Below, in pieces: positions 1 through 8,723 of a DNA stretch of 32,598 bases; within the stretch, counting starts at the first letter, position 1, and every line of letters starts with the position of its first letter. The DNA comes from Sedimentisphaerales bacterium. GTDB taxonomy: Bacteria > Planctomycetota > Phycisphaerae > Sedimentisphaerales > Anaerobacaceae. Location of the stretch: positions 1 to 32,598 of the forward strand of contig JARYLO010000017.1 in NCBI GenBank assembly GCA_029907605.1, written 5' to 3'. The notes beneath the pieces are model-generated. The model ran no database searches, was not told the DNA's origin, and saw only the letters and a list, made by a program, of their open reading frames with translations. A program made the position numbers and the translations under genes.

Positions 1-1332
1 GTTCCAGGTCTGGCCATCCTCTGAATAGACGATCTCCACGTCCTTTGCGCCATAACCCGCCATGGTCTCGATGACCTGGTTGGAGTTCCAGACCCACAGC
101 TGGTCCAGCTTGTAGACCTTATCGAACTCGTATTGGATCCAGATGGGTTGGATATTGAGTTTGCTGATCCACATATCAGCGGTCCTGGTGGAGTGCGCAT
201 CGCCAACAAGCCCGGACCCATCTATGGTCCTCTCCGGACCAGTGCTTGCCTCTGGTGGGGCTGCCTTATATATGCTAGACGCGGTGGCTGCAATGGGCTT
301 GACAGGGTAGCTGTAGGGCTCTGCTGTAAAGCTCCATACTATGCCCTTGTAGATCTTGTAGTCTGGCGGGCCATTGACCTCATCCACACGCCAATAGTAC
401 GTCTGGCCATACGACAACAGCCCTGGCGGATCAAACGTGGTCTGCTGCTGATCCTTTGACAACAATACACCCTTTGGGTCCTCCCTACTGGCAGTATTGA
501 CGTCGTCGAAGTCCGCACCAAAGTACACATCATGTGTCTTGGCATATGGACCGGCCGTCCAGCTAAGTACTACATCCCTTGGCACGTCGCTGGCACCATC
601 GCGAGGAACAGGTTTGTCAGCTACCGGGTCCCAGATCCCCCTCACGATCACCTTGATCTCGTCCTCGCTCAGGGCCCTGTGGTAGATCCGCACATCATCG
701 ATCATCCCGTTCCAATACCTGCCTGTGGCCTGTGGATTGTCGCCGATCAGCAGGTTGCCTCCTGCCGTGTGCATACCGCCTGTGAGGGCAGCGGTATTGT
801 CTAGCACACCATCTACATAAAGCCGCATTTCTGCCCCATCGTATGTACCAGTGACGTGGTGCCACTCATTCAGGCCAACGGTGATATTCCCATTGACCGC
901 CTCGTAGTTGGGTCCACCACGCACGGCAAAGTGGAACCGTCGATTCGTATCGTACAGTGAGATACGCCACGCGCTTTCTCCCTTTGCCACTGCCGCCATC
1001 CACTGGCCATTGACCGCCCTGATGTTCAACCAGAGGGCCACAGTGATGACATCCCCAAAGTTGAACAGGGATGGGTTGCCGCAGTCCACATAATCCCCAT
1101 CCCCATCCATATCCAGACACCCCTTCATCTTGCCAGGTGCCCACTTGGGGTTGCCCATCACTGTACCATGGTTTTCATACTTGGATGAATCGTGTGCGAT
1201 CGTCCCTTCCGTCTCATCGAGTTTCCAACATCCCACAAGACTACTGTCAGCATCTGGATTGAACCCCCAGGCAATGCCACTCAACACCAATACCGCCAGG
1301 CATGCCCAGGCACATCGATCTTTTAGCCGCAT
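1..1332 (-). CDS. Secreted LamG plus discoidin (F5/8 type C) domain protein, 3' end cut by window edge
   Basis: An open frame of 444 codons runs without a stop to the window edge, so the C-terminus is missing. The start is ATG at 1332, with a full Shine-Dalgarno (aaggaggt, 1339-1346) six bases upstream. Residues 1-22 form a signal peptide (basic start, hydrophobic core ACLAVLVLSGIAWG). Residues about 28-225 are a LamG/concanavalin-like domain, with the typical stretches GCWKLDE, GDYVDC, NEWHHVTGTYDG, MRLYVDGV and IDDVRIYHRAL. Residues about 235-325 look like a fibronectin/Ig-like spacer (DVYFG, YYWRVDEV, WSFTAE). From about 330 a discoidin-type carbohydrate-binding domain begins (ASS, ERTIDGSGL, WIQYEFDKVYKLDQLWVWN, DVEIVYSEDGQTW). 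Such proteins are common in Planctomycetota and are thought to bind surface or environmental polysaccharide. No catalytic domain is visible in this part, and one could lie beyond the edge. It has its own promoter, separate from smc upstream. Confidence 0.85.
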   Translation of the reverse strand, partial: MRLKDRCAWACLAVLVLSGIAWGFNPDADSSLVGCWKLDETEGTIAHDSSKYENHGTVMGNPKWAPGKMKGCLDMDGDGDYVDCGNPSLFNFGDVITVALWLNIRAVNGQWMAAVAKGESAWRISLYDTNRRFHFAVRGGPNYEAVNGNITVGLNEWHHVTGTYDGAEMRLYVDGVLDNTAALTGGMHTAGGNLLIGDNPQATGRYWNGMIDDVRIYHRALSEDEIKVIVRGIWDPVADKPVPRDGASDVPRDVVLSWTAGPYAKTHDVYFGADFDDVNTASREDPKGVLLSKDQQQTTFDPPGLLSYGQTYYWRVDEVNGPPDYKIYKGIVWSFTAEPYSYPVKPIAATASSIYKAAPPEASTGPERTIDGSGLVGDAHSTRTADMWISKLNIQPIWIQYEFDKVYKLDQLWVWNSNQVIETMAGYGAKDVEIVYSEDGQTWN

Positions 1333-1817
1333 GATTTGACCTCCTTCAAAACAGATACTAATTGGCGTTAGTTCCCTCACACATGGCAGGCCTTGTTTAC
1401 CTGCCGCCATCCTAGGTTATAGCTCGTATCTCGGTCGTTTCACCCCCTTTCTTTAACAAGAGCCAGCCTTTCCCCCCAGACAGCCAGCCAACCTACATAC
1501 CACACAAACCATGGCCCACCCCTAGGCCAAGGTCCTGAAATATAGTAATATTCTAAACACAACCCCGCAGACTAGTCAATATCGAGCAGAGGGAAAAGTC
1601 ACCTGGTGGTTAGGTCGATACATCAGGAGGATGAAATGGAATCTTGCAAGTATGTTCCGACTGTACGTCAGGCCCGAGACCCAAGAGGGTCCCAAGGTCA
1701 AGATCCTTACTTGGTACCCTAGTGACCGCAGTTGTGCGGCTAATCTTGCCTTCCAAGGCAGGCCAAGGCCTGTACCTCCCCTGATGGTACGCAAGGCCGA
1801 ATGGCGGCGGTAATAAC
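1333..1817 (-). other. Intergenic region smc to LamG gene: promoter and structured-looking leader
   Basis: This 485-bp stretch holds no convincing gene. Read on the minus strand it contains, after the smc stop, a small hairpin (1676-1693, 7-bp stem with one G-U pair and a UCUU loop) that lacks a following U-run. A sigma70-like promoter follows (1550-1579), then about 210 nt of leader. The leader has a 6-bp stem (1385-1390 with 1400-1405) whose flanks can pair alternatively (ATGGC with GCCAT), and ends in the strong Shine-Dalgarno at 1339-1346. The short frames that cross this region start inside smc or lack a ribosome binding site, and I do not call them. Confidence 0.5.
1550..1579 (-). promoter_or_regulatory. 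Candidate sigma70 promoter for the LamG gene
   Basis: On the minus strand TTGACT (1574-1579) is followed after 18 bases by TAGAAT (1550-1555). Each hexamer matches consensus at five of six positions. The predicted start near 1543 gives a leader of about 210 nt. Sequence match only. Confidence 0.5.
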
Positions 1818-4800
1818 CTAGGCCACTGCCTGTTGCGGCCTGCACTCCTCAAACCTGACACTGATCTTCTTGCTGACCCCCTGCACCTGCATCGTTATGC
1901 CGATCAGCTCATCGGCAATGCGCATGGTCCGCTTGGAGTGGGTGATGACTATGAACTGTGTGTCCGCCTGGAACTCCTTGACCAACAGGTTGAACCTCTC
2001 GTTGTTGGCCTCATCCAGGGCTGCATCCACCTCGTCCAGGAAGCAGAACGGTGACGGCCTTGCCCTGAAGACCGCAAACAACAAGGCCAGGGCGGTCATG
2101 GACTTCTCCCCACCACTTAGCAGGGAGATGCTCCTTGTCTCCTTTCCAGGGGGCCTGGCGATGACCTCCACCCCTGCCTCTAGCTGGTCCTCTGCCTCCT
2201 CGAGGATGACATCCGCCCTGCCACCACCGAACAGCTTGCGGAATATCTGCTGGAAGTGCTCGCGGATCTGCTCGAATGTCTGGGTAAACCTCTCCTGGCA
2301 CTCCCTGTTGAGCTTTGCGATCAACTGCTGCAATTGGGCCTTGCTGGACTGCAGGTCCTCCAATTGCCTTGTCAGGAACTGGCACCTCTGCTCCAGCTCG
2401 TCCTGTTCATCTATGGCCTCCAGGTTCACCGTTCCCAACCTTTCGAGCCTCGACCTGAGATCTGCAATCTCCTCCTGGACCTGCTGCCAGTCGCATTCCT
2501 GCTGGTTATAGGAGGCATAGGCCTCTGCCAGGTCTATCTGGAGCTCCTCCTTGATCCTGGCCACCAGGTCCTGCTGCCTGACCTCCAGTTGGGCAAGCTC
2601 AACGCGGAGGTCATTGACCTGCTGTTCAAACTGTGCCTTCTGCTGGCTATACTGCCTGAGGGCCTCCTCGGCTTGTCTATGTTGCTGGAGCAGGAGCTGG
2701 ATCTGGTCCTTTAGCTGGTCGCAGGACTGCCGCAACTGATCCTTTTGCATGTAGAGATCCGATATCGCAGACTCCGTCTGGAGGATGGATCTATCCGTCT
2801 GTGCGATCTGCTCTGCTGCCTGGCTTGCCTCTTGCTGCGCTGTCTTGAGGGTCTCGGATGCGTTATTGATCTGGCCACGGATACCATCTATGGTCTGCCT
2901 AATGGACCTTGCCTGCTCGGTGATCTGACCCAGCCTGACCCTCTGATCGGTCAGTGCTGCCATCTTGGCCTGGTAGTCCTGCTGAAGCCCGGCCAGCTCC
3001 GATTCAAGCTGGGCGATCCTGGTATTCCGCTGGGTACTGACCGCCTCCAGCTCTGCCAACCTCTGTTTTGACTGGTATTCCCGCCTGACCGATTCTGTGA
3101 TCTGGGCCTCCAGCATGCCCATCTCACTGGCGATCAAGGGCTGCTCCTGCTGGAGCCTGGCGATGGTCTGTTCAAGGGCCGCCAGCTTGGAACTGACCTG
3201 CACCTTCTCGGTGTTGGCCTCGTAGATCGCGGTCCGCAGGTCCCTGCAAAGCTTGGATAGATGGGCATGTGTCTGCTGGTTGCAGGCGATCTGTGTCTGG
3301 AGCTGCTCGATCTGGGCGGAGATAACGGATATATCCTTCTCAAGCCGTCGCATCAGGCTCTTCCTCGATATCAGTCCCGATGCCTTTCCAACAGGCCCAA
3401 GGGCCAGGCCCCTGCCAGGCTCTATGACCTCACCCTTGACCGTGACGATCCTGTACTCATCGCCAAGGACATTGGCAAGCCCTAGTCCAGACTGCAGGTC
3501 CTCGACCACTATCGTCTTGCCCAGCAGCCTCCAGAGCATTGGGGCGTACTCTGGCCTGAACCTGACGAACTCCACGAGCTTGCCAACCACCCCTGGAAAC
3601 CTGCTAGTATCTATCTGGTCGCTCCAGCAAGGGAACTGGTCACGGCTGAAGAATCGCACCCTGCCATGCAGGGGTCCGATGGCCTCTATCTGGCCAAGCA
3701 AGGCCTCCAGATCCGTGACGATCACCGCCTCCGCAAGCCCTTCCAGTGCTGCCTCTACTGCAGGGGCATACTCCAGGTCTGTCTCGACGATCTGCGCAAG
3801 TATGCCCAGAACACACGAGAATGCCTGCCGATCAGTGGCCTTGCCCTGAAGTATGGCCTTCACCTGGCTGTTGAGGCCCTCGTAACGCTGCTCCATCTGC
3901 ACCAGGACCTCCAATTGGCCACCGAGTGCACTGCGCTGTTCCTTGGCCTGCGCCAATTCCTGCTGCCACTGGCTGATCTGTTGCTCTATCGCATCGGCCT
4001 CCTGTCGCTTGACCTGGAGGTTCTCCTGCAGCTCCTGCAAGACCTTGTCTATGTCCTCTAGCCTGGCCTGATGCTGGGCCTTCTCGGCCAGGACCTGCTC
4101 TAGCTGGCCTATCGCAATCCTTGCCCTATCAGCAAGTTTCTCCTTCTGCTGGGCAAGGCTGGCACGGAAGTCAGAAAGGCTGCGTATCTCATTATGCAAC
4201 TGGGCCGTTCGGCGGACTATGTCAATGATACCTGCCTTTTCGTCCTTCAGCTCCGCCTCTAATGCGGCGATCCGGCCTTCCAATTGCCTGGCCTGTTCCT
4301 GATCCTGGCTTATCTGGGCCTGAAGCTGACCAGTGGCCTGTTGGGTCTGGTCCAGCTGGGCCAGATGACCGGCCAGTTCCGACTGGTAGAGATTGAGCTG
4401 CTGCTGGGCAGCCAGGACCTGCTGGGCCCTAGTAGACCTTGCCTGCTCCAACTCCTGCTGTCTTGTCCGAAGCAGTTCTATCTTTTGGAGGCCCTGCTCT
4501 ATCCGGCCGGTGATGGCCACCATCTTGTTGCCCAGGTCGTTGAGGGCATGCTCGTGTTTGAGGATGGCCTGATTGATCTGACTTACCTGTAGCTCGGTCT
4601 TGGCCAGGTCTGCACTAAGCTTGGCATAGACATCGCAGGCCTGCTCCAAACTTTGACGTTTGGCCTGGATCTGCTGATGATTCCTGCTGTAGTCTGCCAA
4701 GGCATAGTTGAGCTGGAGCTGCTTGAGTCTGGAGGTGTACTCAAGATATGTCCTGGCCCTGGCTGCCTGCACCTTTACGGAACGCAGCCTCTTTGTCACC

Positions 4801-5402
4801 TCGCCCAGTATATCCGCAAGCCTCAAGAGGTTCTGCTCAGTATGCTCCAGACGCCGCAGGGCCTCCTTCTTATGGAGCTTGTAACGGCTGATCCCCGCAG
4901 CCTCCTCAAATATCTGCCTGCGATCCACGGTGGAGGCAGTGACGATCTGTTCGACCTGACCCTGTTCTATGATCGAGTAGGCCCTGGTGCCAAGGCCTGT
5001 GCCCATCAGGAGCTCTCGTATATCCCTGAGCCTACAGACCTTTCCATTGATCCTGTATTCACCTTCCCCACTGCGGTAGACCTTCCTGGTGATCTCGACC
5101 ATGTCGGTATCTATAGGTAACCTCCTGGCATTGCCTGCCGGTGGGTTCGAGATGACCAGCGTGACCTCTGCAGCATTGAGGGGCTTGCGGCTGGTGCTGC
5201 CATTGAAGATCACATCGGTCATCTGCTCACTTCTGAGGCTCTTTACCTTCTGCTCCCCCAATACCCACTTGACTGCATCGACCACATTGCTCTTGCCGCA
5301 GCCATTTGGACCAACGACAGCCGTTATGGGATGGGCAAAGACAAACTGTGTCTTATCGGCAAAGCTCTTAAAGCCGTTCAGTATTACCTTCTCCAGACGC
5401 AT
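1818..5402 (-). CDS. smc: Chromosome segregation ATPase SMC
   Basis: This is a full-length SMC of 1194 aa, the usual size. The N-terminal head has Walker A GPNGCGKSN (residues 31-39). Long coiled coils rich in Q, E, L and A follow, broken by a hinge in the middle (around 500-680, with GVVGKLVEFVRF and GEVIEPGRGLALGP). The C-terminal head has the ABC signature LSGGEKSMTALALLF (from 1095), Walker B FCFLDEVDAALDEAN (catalytic E1124) and the H-loop ITHSKRTM. SMC dimers with ScpA and ScpB entrap and organise the chromosome. Here scpB is about 6.6 kb away on the same strand and scpA is not in the window. The ATG start at 5402 has gagga about seven bases upstream. The gene follows the FlgI/HEAT-like gene after 100 bp and is probably cotranscribed with it. 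Identification is certain. Confidence 0.97.
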   Translation of the reverse strand: MRLEKVILNGFKSFADKTQFVFAHPITAVVGPNGCGKSNVVDAVKWVLGEQKVKSLRSEQMTDVIFNGSTSRKPLNAAEVTLVISNPPAGNARRLPIDTDMVEITRKVYRSGEGEYRINGKVCRLRDIRELLMGTGLGTRAYSIIEQGQVEQIVTASTVDRRQIFEEAAGISRYKLHKKEALRRLEHTEQNLLRLADILGEVTKRLRSVKVQAARARTYLEYTSRLKQLQLNYALADYSRNHQQIQAKRQSLEQACDVYAKLSADLAKTELQVSQINQAILKHEHALNDLGNKMVAITGRIEQGLQKIELLRTRQQELEQARSTRAQQVLAAQQQLNLYQSELAGHLAQLDQTQQATGQLQAQISQDQEQARQLEGRIAALEAELKDEKAGIIDIVRRTAQLHNEIRSLSDFRASLAQQKEKLADRARIAIGQLEQVLAEKAQHQARLEDIDKVLQELQENLQVKRQEADAIEQQISQWQQELAQAKEQRSALGGQLEVLVQMEQRYEGLNSQVKAILQGKATDRQAFSCVLGILAQIVETDLEYAPAVEAALEGLAEAVIVTDLEALLGQIEAIGPLHGRVRFFSRDQFPCWSDQIDTSRFPGVVGKLVEFVRFRPEYAPMLWRLLGKTIVVEDLQSGLGLANVLGDEYRIVTVKGEVIEPGRGLALGPVGKASGLISRKSLMRRLEKDISVISAQIEQLQTQIACNQQTHAHLSKLCRDLRTAIYEANTEKVQVSSKLAALEQTIARLQQEQPLIASEMGMLEAQITESVRREYQSKQRLAELEAVSTQRNTRIAQLESELAGLQQDYQAKMAALTDQRVRLGQITEQARSIRQTIDGIRGQINNASETLKTAQQEASQAAEQIAQTDRSILQTESAISDLYMQKDQLRQSCDQLKDQIQLLLQQHRQAEEALRQYSQQKAQFEQQVNDLRVELAQLEVRQQDLVARIKEELQIDLAEAYASYNQQECDWQQVQEEIADLRSRLERLGTVNLEAIDEQDELEQRCQFLTRQLEDLQSSKAQLQQLIAKLNRECQERFTQTFEQIREHFQQIFRKLFGGGRADVILEEAEDQLEAGVEVIARPPGKETRSISLLSGGEKSMTALALLFAVFRARPSPFCFLDEVDAALDEANNERFNLLVKEFQADTQFIVITHSKRTMRIADELIGITMQVQGVSKKISVRFEECRPQQAVA

Positions 5403-5502
5403 CCAGAATCCTCAATAGTCGTAATAGTGAGGTCCCACCCTCCGAAGAGGTCGGCCTCTAAAGACTTATCGGCCCAGCTCCAAACTTTTCTTGATATGCA
5501 GC

Positions 5503-7062
5503 TTATTGGGAGATTGGACCAGCCCAGAACTGTGCTGCTATCAAACCCTGCTCGCAGCCAGCCTGCAACAGGCCCACAAGGTCTGAGTAGTCCAGGCAAG
5601 GGCCGCCTTTTTCCGCGCTGCACAGCAGCCAGATCAGCTCCACTAGGTTTGAGCCGCATCTTACAGGACCAAATGAGACCTTCCTGAGCTGATCTACGCC
5701 ACTTACCAAGACGACACCTGGACCCTGCCGGCTGTCTATCACTACGCGGTCATTGCCATATCGCAAGACCACGCCACTTCGCAGGCCGATATTCCCCAAG
5801 AGGCAAACCCTTGCCTGCCTGCTGCGGAGGGCGATGATCCCAGGCCTCTGGGCGGTAGGCACCTGGTCTATGAGTATATAGTCCGATACCTTCTGGGATG
5901 GCAATGCCGTTGGTGAAAGCTGGATCAACCATCGGTATGCAGATGCAGCTACTGCCAACTGATCACTAGATAACAAGGCACGCAAGGCCTCTACCACCTC
6001 GGTCGATGGACCTGCAGCAGCCAATGCATCTATTGCCTCCAGACGCCGGGCAGAGGAGCTATCAAATGCAATCCCAACAAGCGCCGGCAATGCAGCAGGG
6101 TTGCCAAGGTTCCTCAGACACCTTGCGGCAGCGAGCCTTGCCTGCTCATCTGCTGACCTGAGCAGACCTGTCAGATGGCCCACTACTGCCAGGCCTATTG
6201 CCTCCAGCGCGACCTCTGCCTGCCGGTCACCTGAGGTCAGCCTGGCTACAAGGGACTCGGCATAGCCTGCTGGTGGCATGTCCAACGGCACCTGCTCCAA
6301 CACCTCCACGAATCGCTCAGGCTGATACGCATAGGCCCTGGGGATCGTTATGGAGATCTGCCTTGGAGAAAGGGGCCTAGCAGTCTGAAAGCCGAACCGG
6401 TCCTCCAGAAGGTCACGAAGCCGCACAGAGGTCCTAAAATCATCCTTGGCCAACACAAGTAGCAGAGATGGCTGGACCTGCAGCCTGCCGCCGCCCAAGA
6501 TAAGGCCCTTCCGTGGATCTGGTGCGGTCTGTCCCAACCTGTCGATGTACACATGACCTTGGGCAATCGCAGACCTACGCAGCGGCATGATAGGCGAACC
6601 CTTTGGCACAAGCTCTGCTGCGTACAACCAACCGCCTTCCAGGTTAGTGGCAGTAGACTGACTAACTGCAGTGACCTTTACATCAAACTGCTCGCCAAGC
6701 TGTGCCAGACCGGGTAAGGTACCCTCTATGTAGACAACCGCCGCATTGTAGCTATTGAGCAACTGATCTATGTCAGCAGAACGGCCCCAGGCCTGGGTCT
6801 GGGCATAGCGCCGCAGGTACTGCTTGATCCTCAAAGGACATTCTGGCGAGCCAGTACCTGGCAGACCGGCGACGATCCCATAGCCTTCTAGCTGTAGTTC
6901 CTTGAGATAAACAGGTCTCGCAACGGTCCTCACCGTGGGAACGCCACTGAGCTTGGCCTGGCTGGACCTTTCGCCACAGCCTGCCGAGGCCACTGCTAGC
7001 AGCCCAACGATGATCAGGCACCTATGCCTTGCCAAATCCACCCCAAGCCAACCACCTTCCAT
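5503..7062 (-). CDS. FlgI-like (flagellar P-ring) domain protein with inserted HEAT repeats, candidate lipoprotein
   Basis: Product of 519 aa. The start at 7062 is chosen because its ATG shares one base with the TGA stop of yjbQ (TGATG), implying translational coupling; a longer frame upstream would overlap yjbQ by about 80 bp. Residues 12-29 are hydrophobic and end in ASAGC, a possible but non-canonical lipobox (Ser at -3). Residues about 45-260 resemble the FlgI N-terminal region: a GYGIVAGLPGTG motif (60-71; compare GYGLVVGLDGTGD in E. coli FlgI), then FDVKVTAVS, GGWLYAAELVP and an ISITIPRAY strand. Residues about 270-380 are alanine/leucine-rich HEAT repeats (ARLAAARCLRNLGNPAALPALV). The C-terminus (DRVVIDSRQGPGVV, DLVGLLQAG) again recalls FlgI. 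No other flagellar gene lies in the window, so a true P-ring role is doubtful; an envelope-associated paralogue is equally possible. Confidence 0.7.
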   Translation of the reverse strand: MEGGWLGVDLARHRCLIIVGLLAVASAGCGERSSQAKLSGVPTVRTVARPVYLKELQLEGYGIVAGLPGTGSPECPLRIKQYLRRYAQTQAWGRSADIDQLLNSYNAAVVYIEGTLPGLAQLGEQFDVKVTAVSQSTATNLEGGWLYAAELVPKGSPIMPLRRSAIAQGHVYIDRLGQTAPDPRKGLILGGGRLQVQPSLLLVLAKDDFRTSVRLRDLLEDRFGFQTARPLSPRQISITIPRAYAYQPERFVEVLEQVPLDMPPAGYAESLVARLTSGDRQAEVALEAIGLAVVGHLTGLLRSADEQARLAAARCLRNLGNPAALPALVGIAFDSSSARRLEAIDALAAAGPSTEVVEALRALLSSDQLAVAASAYRWLIQLSPTALPSQKVSDYILIDQVPTAQRPGIIALRSRQARVCLLGNIGLRSGVVLRYGNDRVVIDSRQGPGVVLVSGVDQLRKVSFGPVRCGSNLVELIWLLCSAEKGGPCLDYSDLVGLLQAGCEQGLIAAQFWAGPISQ

Positions 7063-7481
7063 CACTGGCCCATTATCTGGCAGACGACCGTCCTTGTCCT
7101 GGGCCTGGTGTCGAACTCTATCAAGACCACCTGCTGCCACTGGCCAAGTAGTAACTGCCCGCCTACGATCGGTATGGTCAGAGAAGGCCCGACCACCGCA
7201 GCCCTTACATGAGAATGCCCATTGTCGTCATGCCAGGTCTTCTCGTGCTCATATACCGCATCCTTAGGGGCCAGGCGTTCAAATGCGTCTGCCAGGTCCT
7301 TCTCTGCAAGCCCTGGTTCATATTCGGTGGTGGTAATGCACGCAGTAGACCCAATATTGAATAGGACCAGGATCCCATCCTGGACCTGGCTACGCCTTAC
7401 TACTGCCCTTACCTCCTCGGTGATGTCTACCACGTGGCAGTCGCCCCTTGTCCTTACCTCAATATGCTCTGTCTTGACCAT
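7062..7481 (-). CDS. yjbQ: YjbQ/UPF0047 family protein (secondary thiamine-phosphate synthase-like)
   Basis: Product of 139 aa from ATG at 7481, the usual family length. Family features are the N-terminal TEHIEVRTRG, the strand GILVLFNIGSTACITTTEYEPGL, the metal-site histidine region EKTWHDDNGHSHVRAAVVGPSLTIPIV and the C-terminal LGQWQQVVLIEFDTRPRTR. E. coli YjbQ has been annotated as a secondary thiamine-phosphate synthase; the native role is unsettled. A start ten codons upstream (ATG 7511) exists, but the family begins at MVKTEHI, and a -10 box sits eight bases before 7481, so the shorter form, possibly leaderless, is preferred. Its stop overlaps the ATG of the FlgI-like gene. Confidence 0.88.
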   Translation of the reverse strand: MVKTEHIEVRTRGDCHVVDITEEVRAVVRRSQVQDGILVLFNIGSTACITTTEYEPGLAEKDLADAFERLAPKDAVYEHEKTWHDDNGHSHVRAAVVGPSLTIPIVGGQLLLGQWQQVVLIEFDTRPRTRTVVCQIMGQ

Positions 7482-7489
7482 AACATGGC

Positions 7490-7517
7490 AGTATACCAGC
7501 CCACGCCACATAGTAAA
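7490..7517 (-). promoter_or_regulatory. Candidate promoter for yjbQ, implying a leaderless or near-leaderless mRNA
   Basis: On the minus strand TTTACT (7512-7517), a 16-base spacer and TATACT (7490-7495) precede the yjbQ ATG by only eight bases. Transcription would begin at or within two bases of the start codon. No Shine-Dalgarno is visible before 7481, which agrees with this. Confidence 0.45.
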
Positions 7518-7545
7518 CGGCCTTTGGGATACACTCCAGGCTGGT

Positions 7546-7574
7546 TTGACCAGACCATGCAGACCACTTATAAT
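7546..7574 (+). promoter_or_regulatory. Near-consensus sigma70 promoter for the phospholipase/transporter genes
   Basis: TTGACC (7546-7551), a 17-base spacer and TATAAT (7569-7574). Predicted start near 7581, giving about 36 nt of leader with an aggag ribosome site at 7606-7610, six bases before the ATG at 7617. It lies back to back with the yjbQ promoter. Confidence 0.7.
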
Positions 7575-7616
7575 CCAGCAAGCTCAGTGGAAACAACATG
7601 GATGTAGGAGACGCCA

Positions 7617-8714
7617 ATGCCAGCCAACATCGCCCACATGATCATTGCACACCATGCACTAAAGGCCCTAAAGACCTCTGATAGACCGGAACTGGCAGGG
7701 TTTGCCAATCTGATCGATGACGACTCCGATGCCCACAACTGTAGGGCCTACACAAACCTTGGAAGTGTTGGGCCAGACCTGTTTTACTATAGCAGCATAT
7801 CCAAGTCTATTAAGGATATGGTCACTGAGGGCTTTGTACAGGCGGCTGGGGTCACTGCCTGGTCATACCACCTGCATTCCTGCAGGCCCAATCAGGTCCC
7901 ACTGAATCTCTTGGAGGTGGTCTTCAGCGATGTGATCCGCAGGGATGGTAAGGTCATGATGGAGGACCAAGACCTCCAGAAGATCGCCTACATAGCCGGC
8001 CATCTTACGCATATTGCAGCCGACCAGATCATCCATCCATTGGTCAATCAGATCGCAGGGCCATACTATCGGGATGGTGAGAACCGCCGCCGGCATAGGC
8101 AGGCAGAGGTCTTCCAAGACTATTACTTGTATGAAGAATTGTACCGCCAAAAGAGACTCCAATCAGATAGACAACAGGCGGCAAGATATGACTTCTTCAG
8201 CCAGAACTTTGCAAGCTGGGTAGATTGCATCAAGGGACTTACCACTAGGAACACCACCGATTGGTTCCGATACTTCCTGCAACGCGGACTTGTGCAGTGC
8301 TATGGGATGTTTCCTTCAGAAGACCTTATCGAGGACGCCGTTGACAACCTGCTACTGACATTGAAGACATGCCTGTTGGTAGGACCCTACAAGGATGCGG
8401 CAAAGGAATATCAGGCCATGGGAGATCGATCACCTATGTATAGAAGGTTCATTAAGGACATAGACTATCTGCAGGCATATCAACAGGCAGTAAGGTTGGC
8501 AAAGGTCTACCTGATCGCCTTATATGAGGTCCACACGATCCTTAAGGATGGCAAGGATTTTACCGACAGGCACAGGGCCAGGTTCTGCAGCATCATCAGC
8601 GGTGCCGACCTTTCTTGCCCACTCGAGGCAGAGATCGTTCAGAAGGCCATCGCCGCCCTTTGTGCGCCAAGATCAAAGGGGGCTATATACCGGAAGGTTG
8701 TCGATGCCCAATAA
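7617..8714 (+). CDS. Zinc-dependent phospholipase C family protein
   Basis: Product of 365 aa of the Zn_dep_PLPC family (as in the alpha-toxin catalytic domain). Candidate metal ligands appear in order: NIAHMIIAHHAL (H7, H12/H13), GSVGPDLFYY (D54), WSYHLHS (H85/H87) and the helix AGHLTHIAADQIIHPLVN (H129, H132, D136, H140). The family hydrolyses phosphodiester bonds, classically phosphatidylcholine. No signal peptide is visible, unlike secreted toxins, so many such bacterial proteins are probably cytoplasmic with unknown substrates. The C-terminal half (about 200-365) is helical and unrecognised. The ATG at 7617 has aggag six bases upstream. It is the first gene of a packed set with two transporters, the nucleoside transporter starting nine bases after its stop. 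Confidence 0.8.
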   Translation: MPANIAHMIIAHHALKALKTSDRPELAGFANLIDDDSDAHNCRAYTNLGSVGPDLFYYSSISKSIKDMVTEGFVQAAGVTAWSYHLHSCRPNQVPLNLLEVVFSDVIRRDGKVMMEDQDLQKIAYIAGHLTHIAADQIIHPLVNQIAGPYYRDGENRRRHRQAEVFQDYYLYEELYRQKRLQSDRQQAARYDFFSQNFASWVDCIKGLTTRNTTDWFRYFLQRGLVQCYGMFPSEDLIEDAVDNLLLTLKTCLLVGPYKDAAKEYQAMGDRSPMYRRFIKDIDYLQAYQQAVRLAKVYLIALYEVHTILKDGKDFTDRHRARFCSIISGADLSCPLEAEIVQKAIAALCAPRSKGAIYRKVVDAQ

Positions 8715-8723
8715 CATTGCCTT

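Noticed and set aside
1385-1470. Possible class I c-di-GMP (GEMM) riboswitch upstream of the LamG gene
   Set aside because: A cctaggatggc stretch followed by a hairpin faintly recalls the 3' half of the aptamer, but the conserved GCAAAGC core and GAAA-capped first stem are not recognisable.
1676-1693. Terminator after smc
   Set aside because: A 7-bp stem is present but no T-run follows on the minus strand and it lies about 125 bases past the stop.
1576-1861. Short minus- and plus-strand reading frames in the gap after smc
   Set aside because: They begin inside smc or lack ribosome sites, encode low-complexity-looking products and match no family I know.
2256-5418. Several long plus-strand frames opposite smc (for example 4653-5120)
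   Set aside because: They are antisense shadows of the strongly biased smc codons, rich in L, Q and C, with no domain and no promoter.
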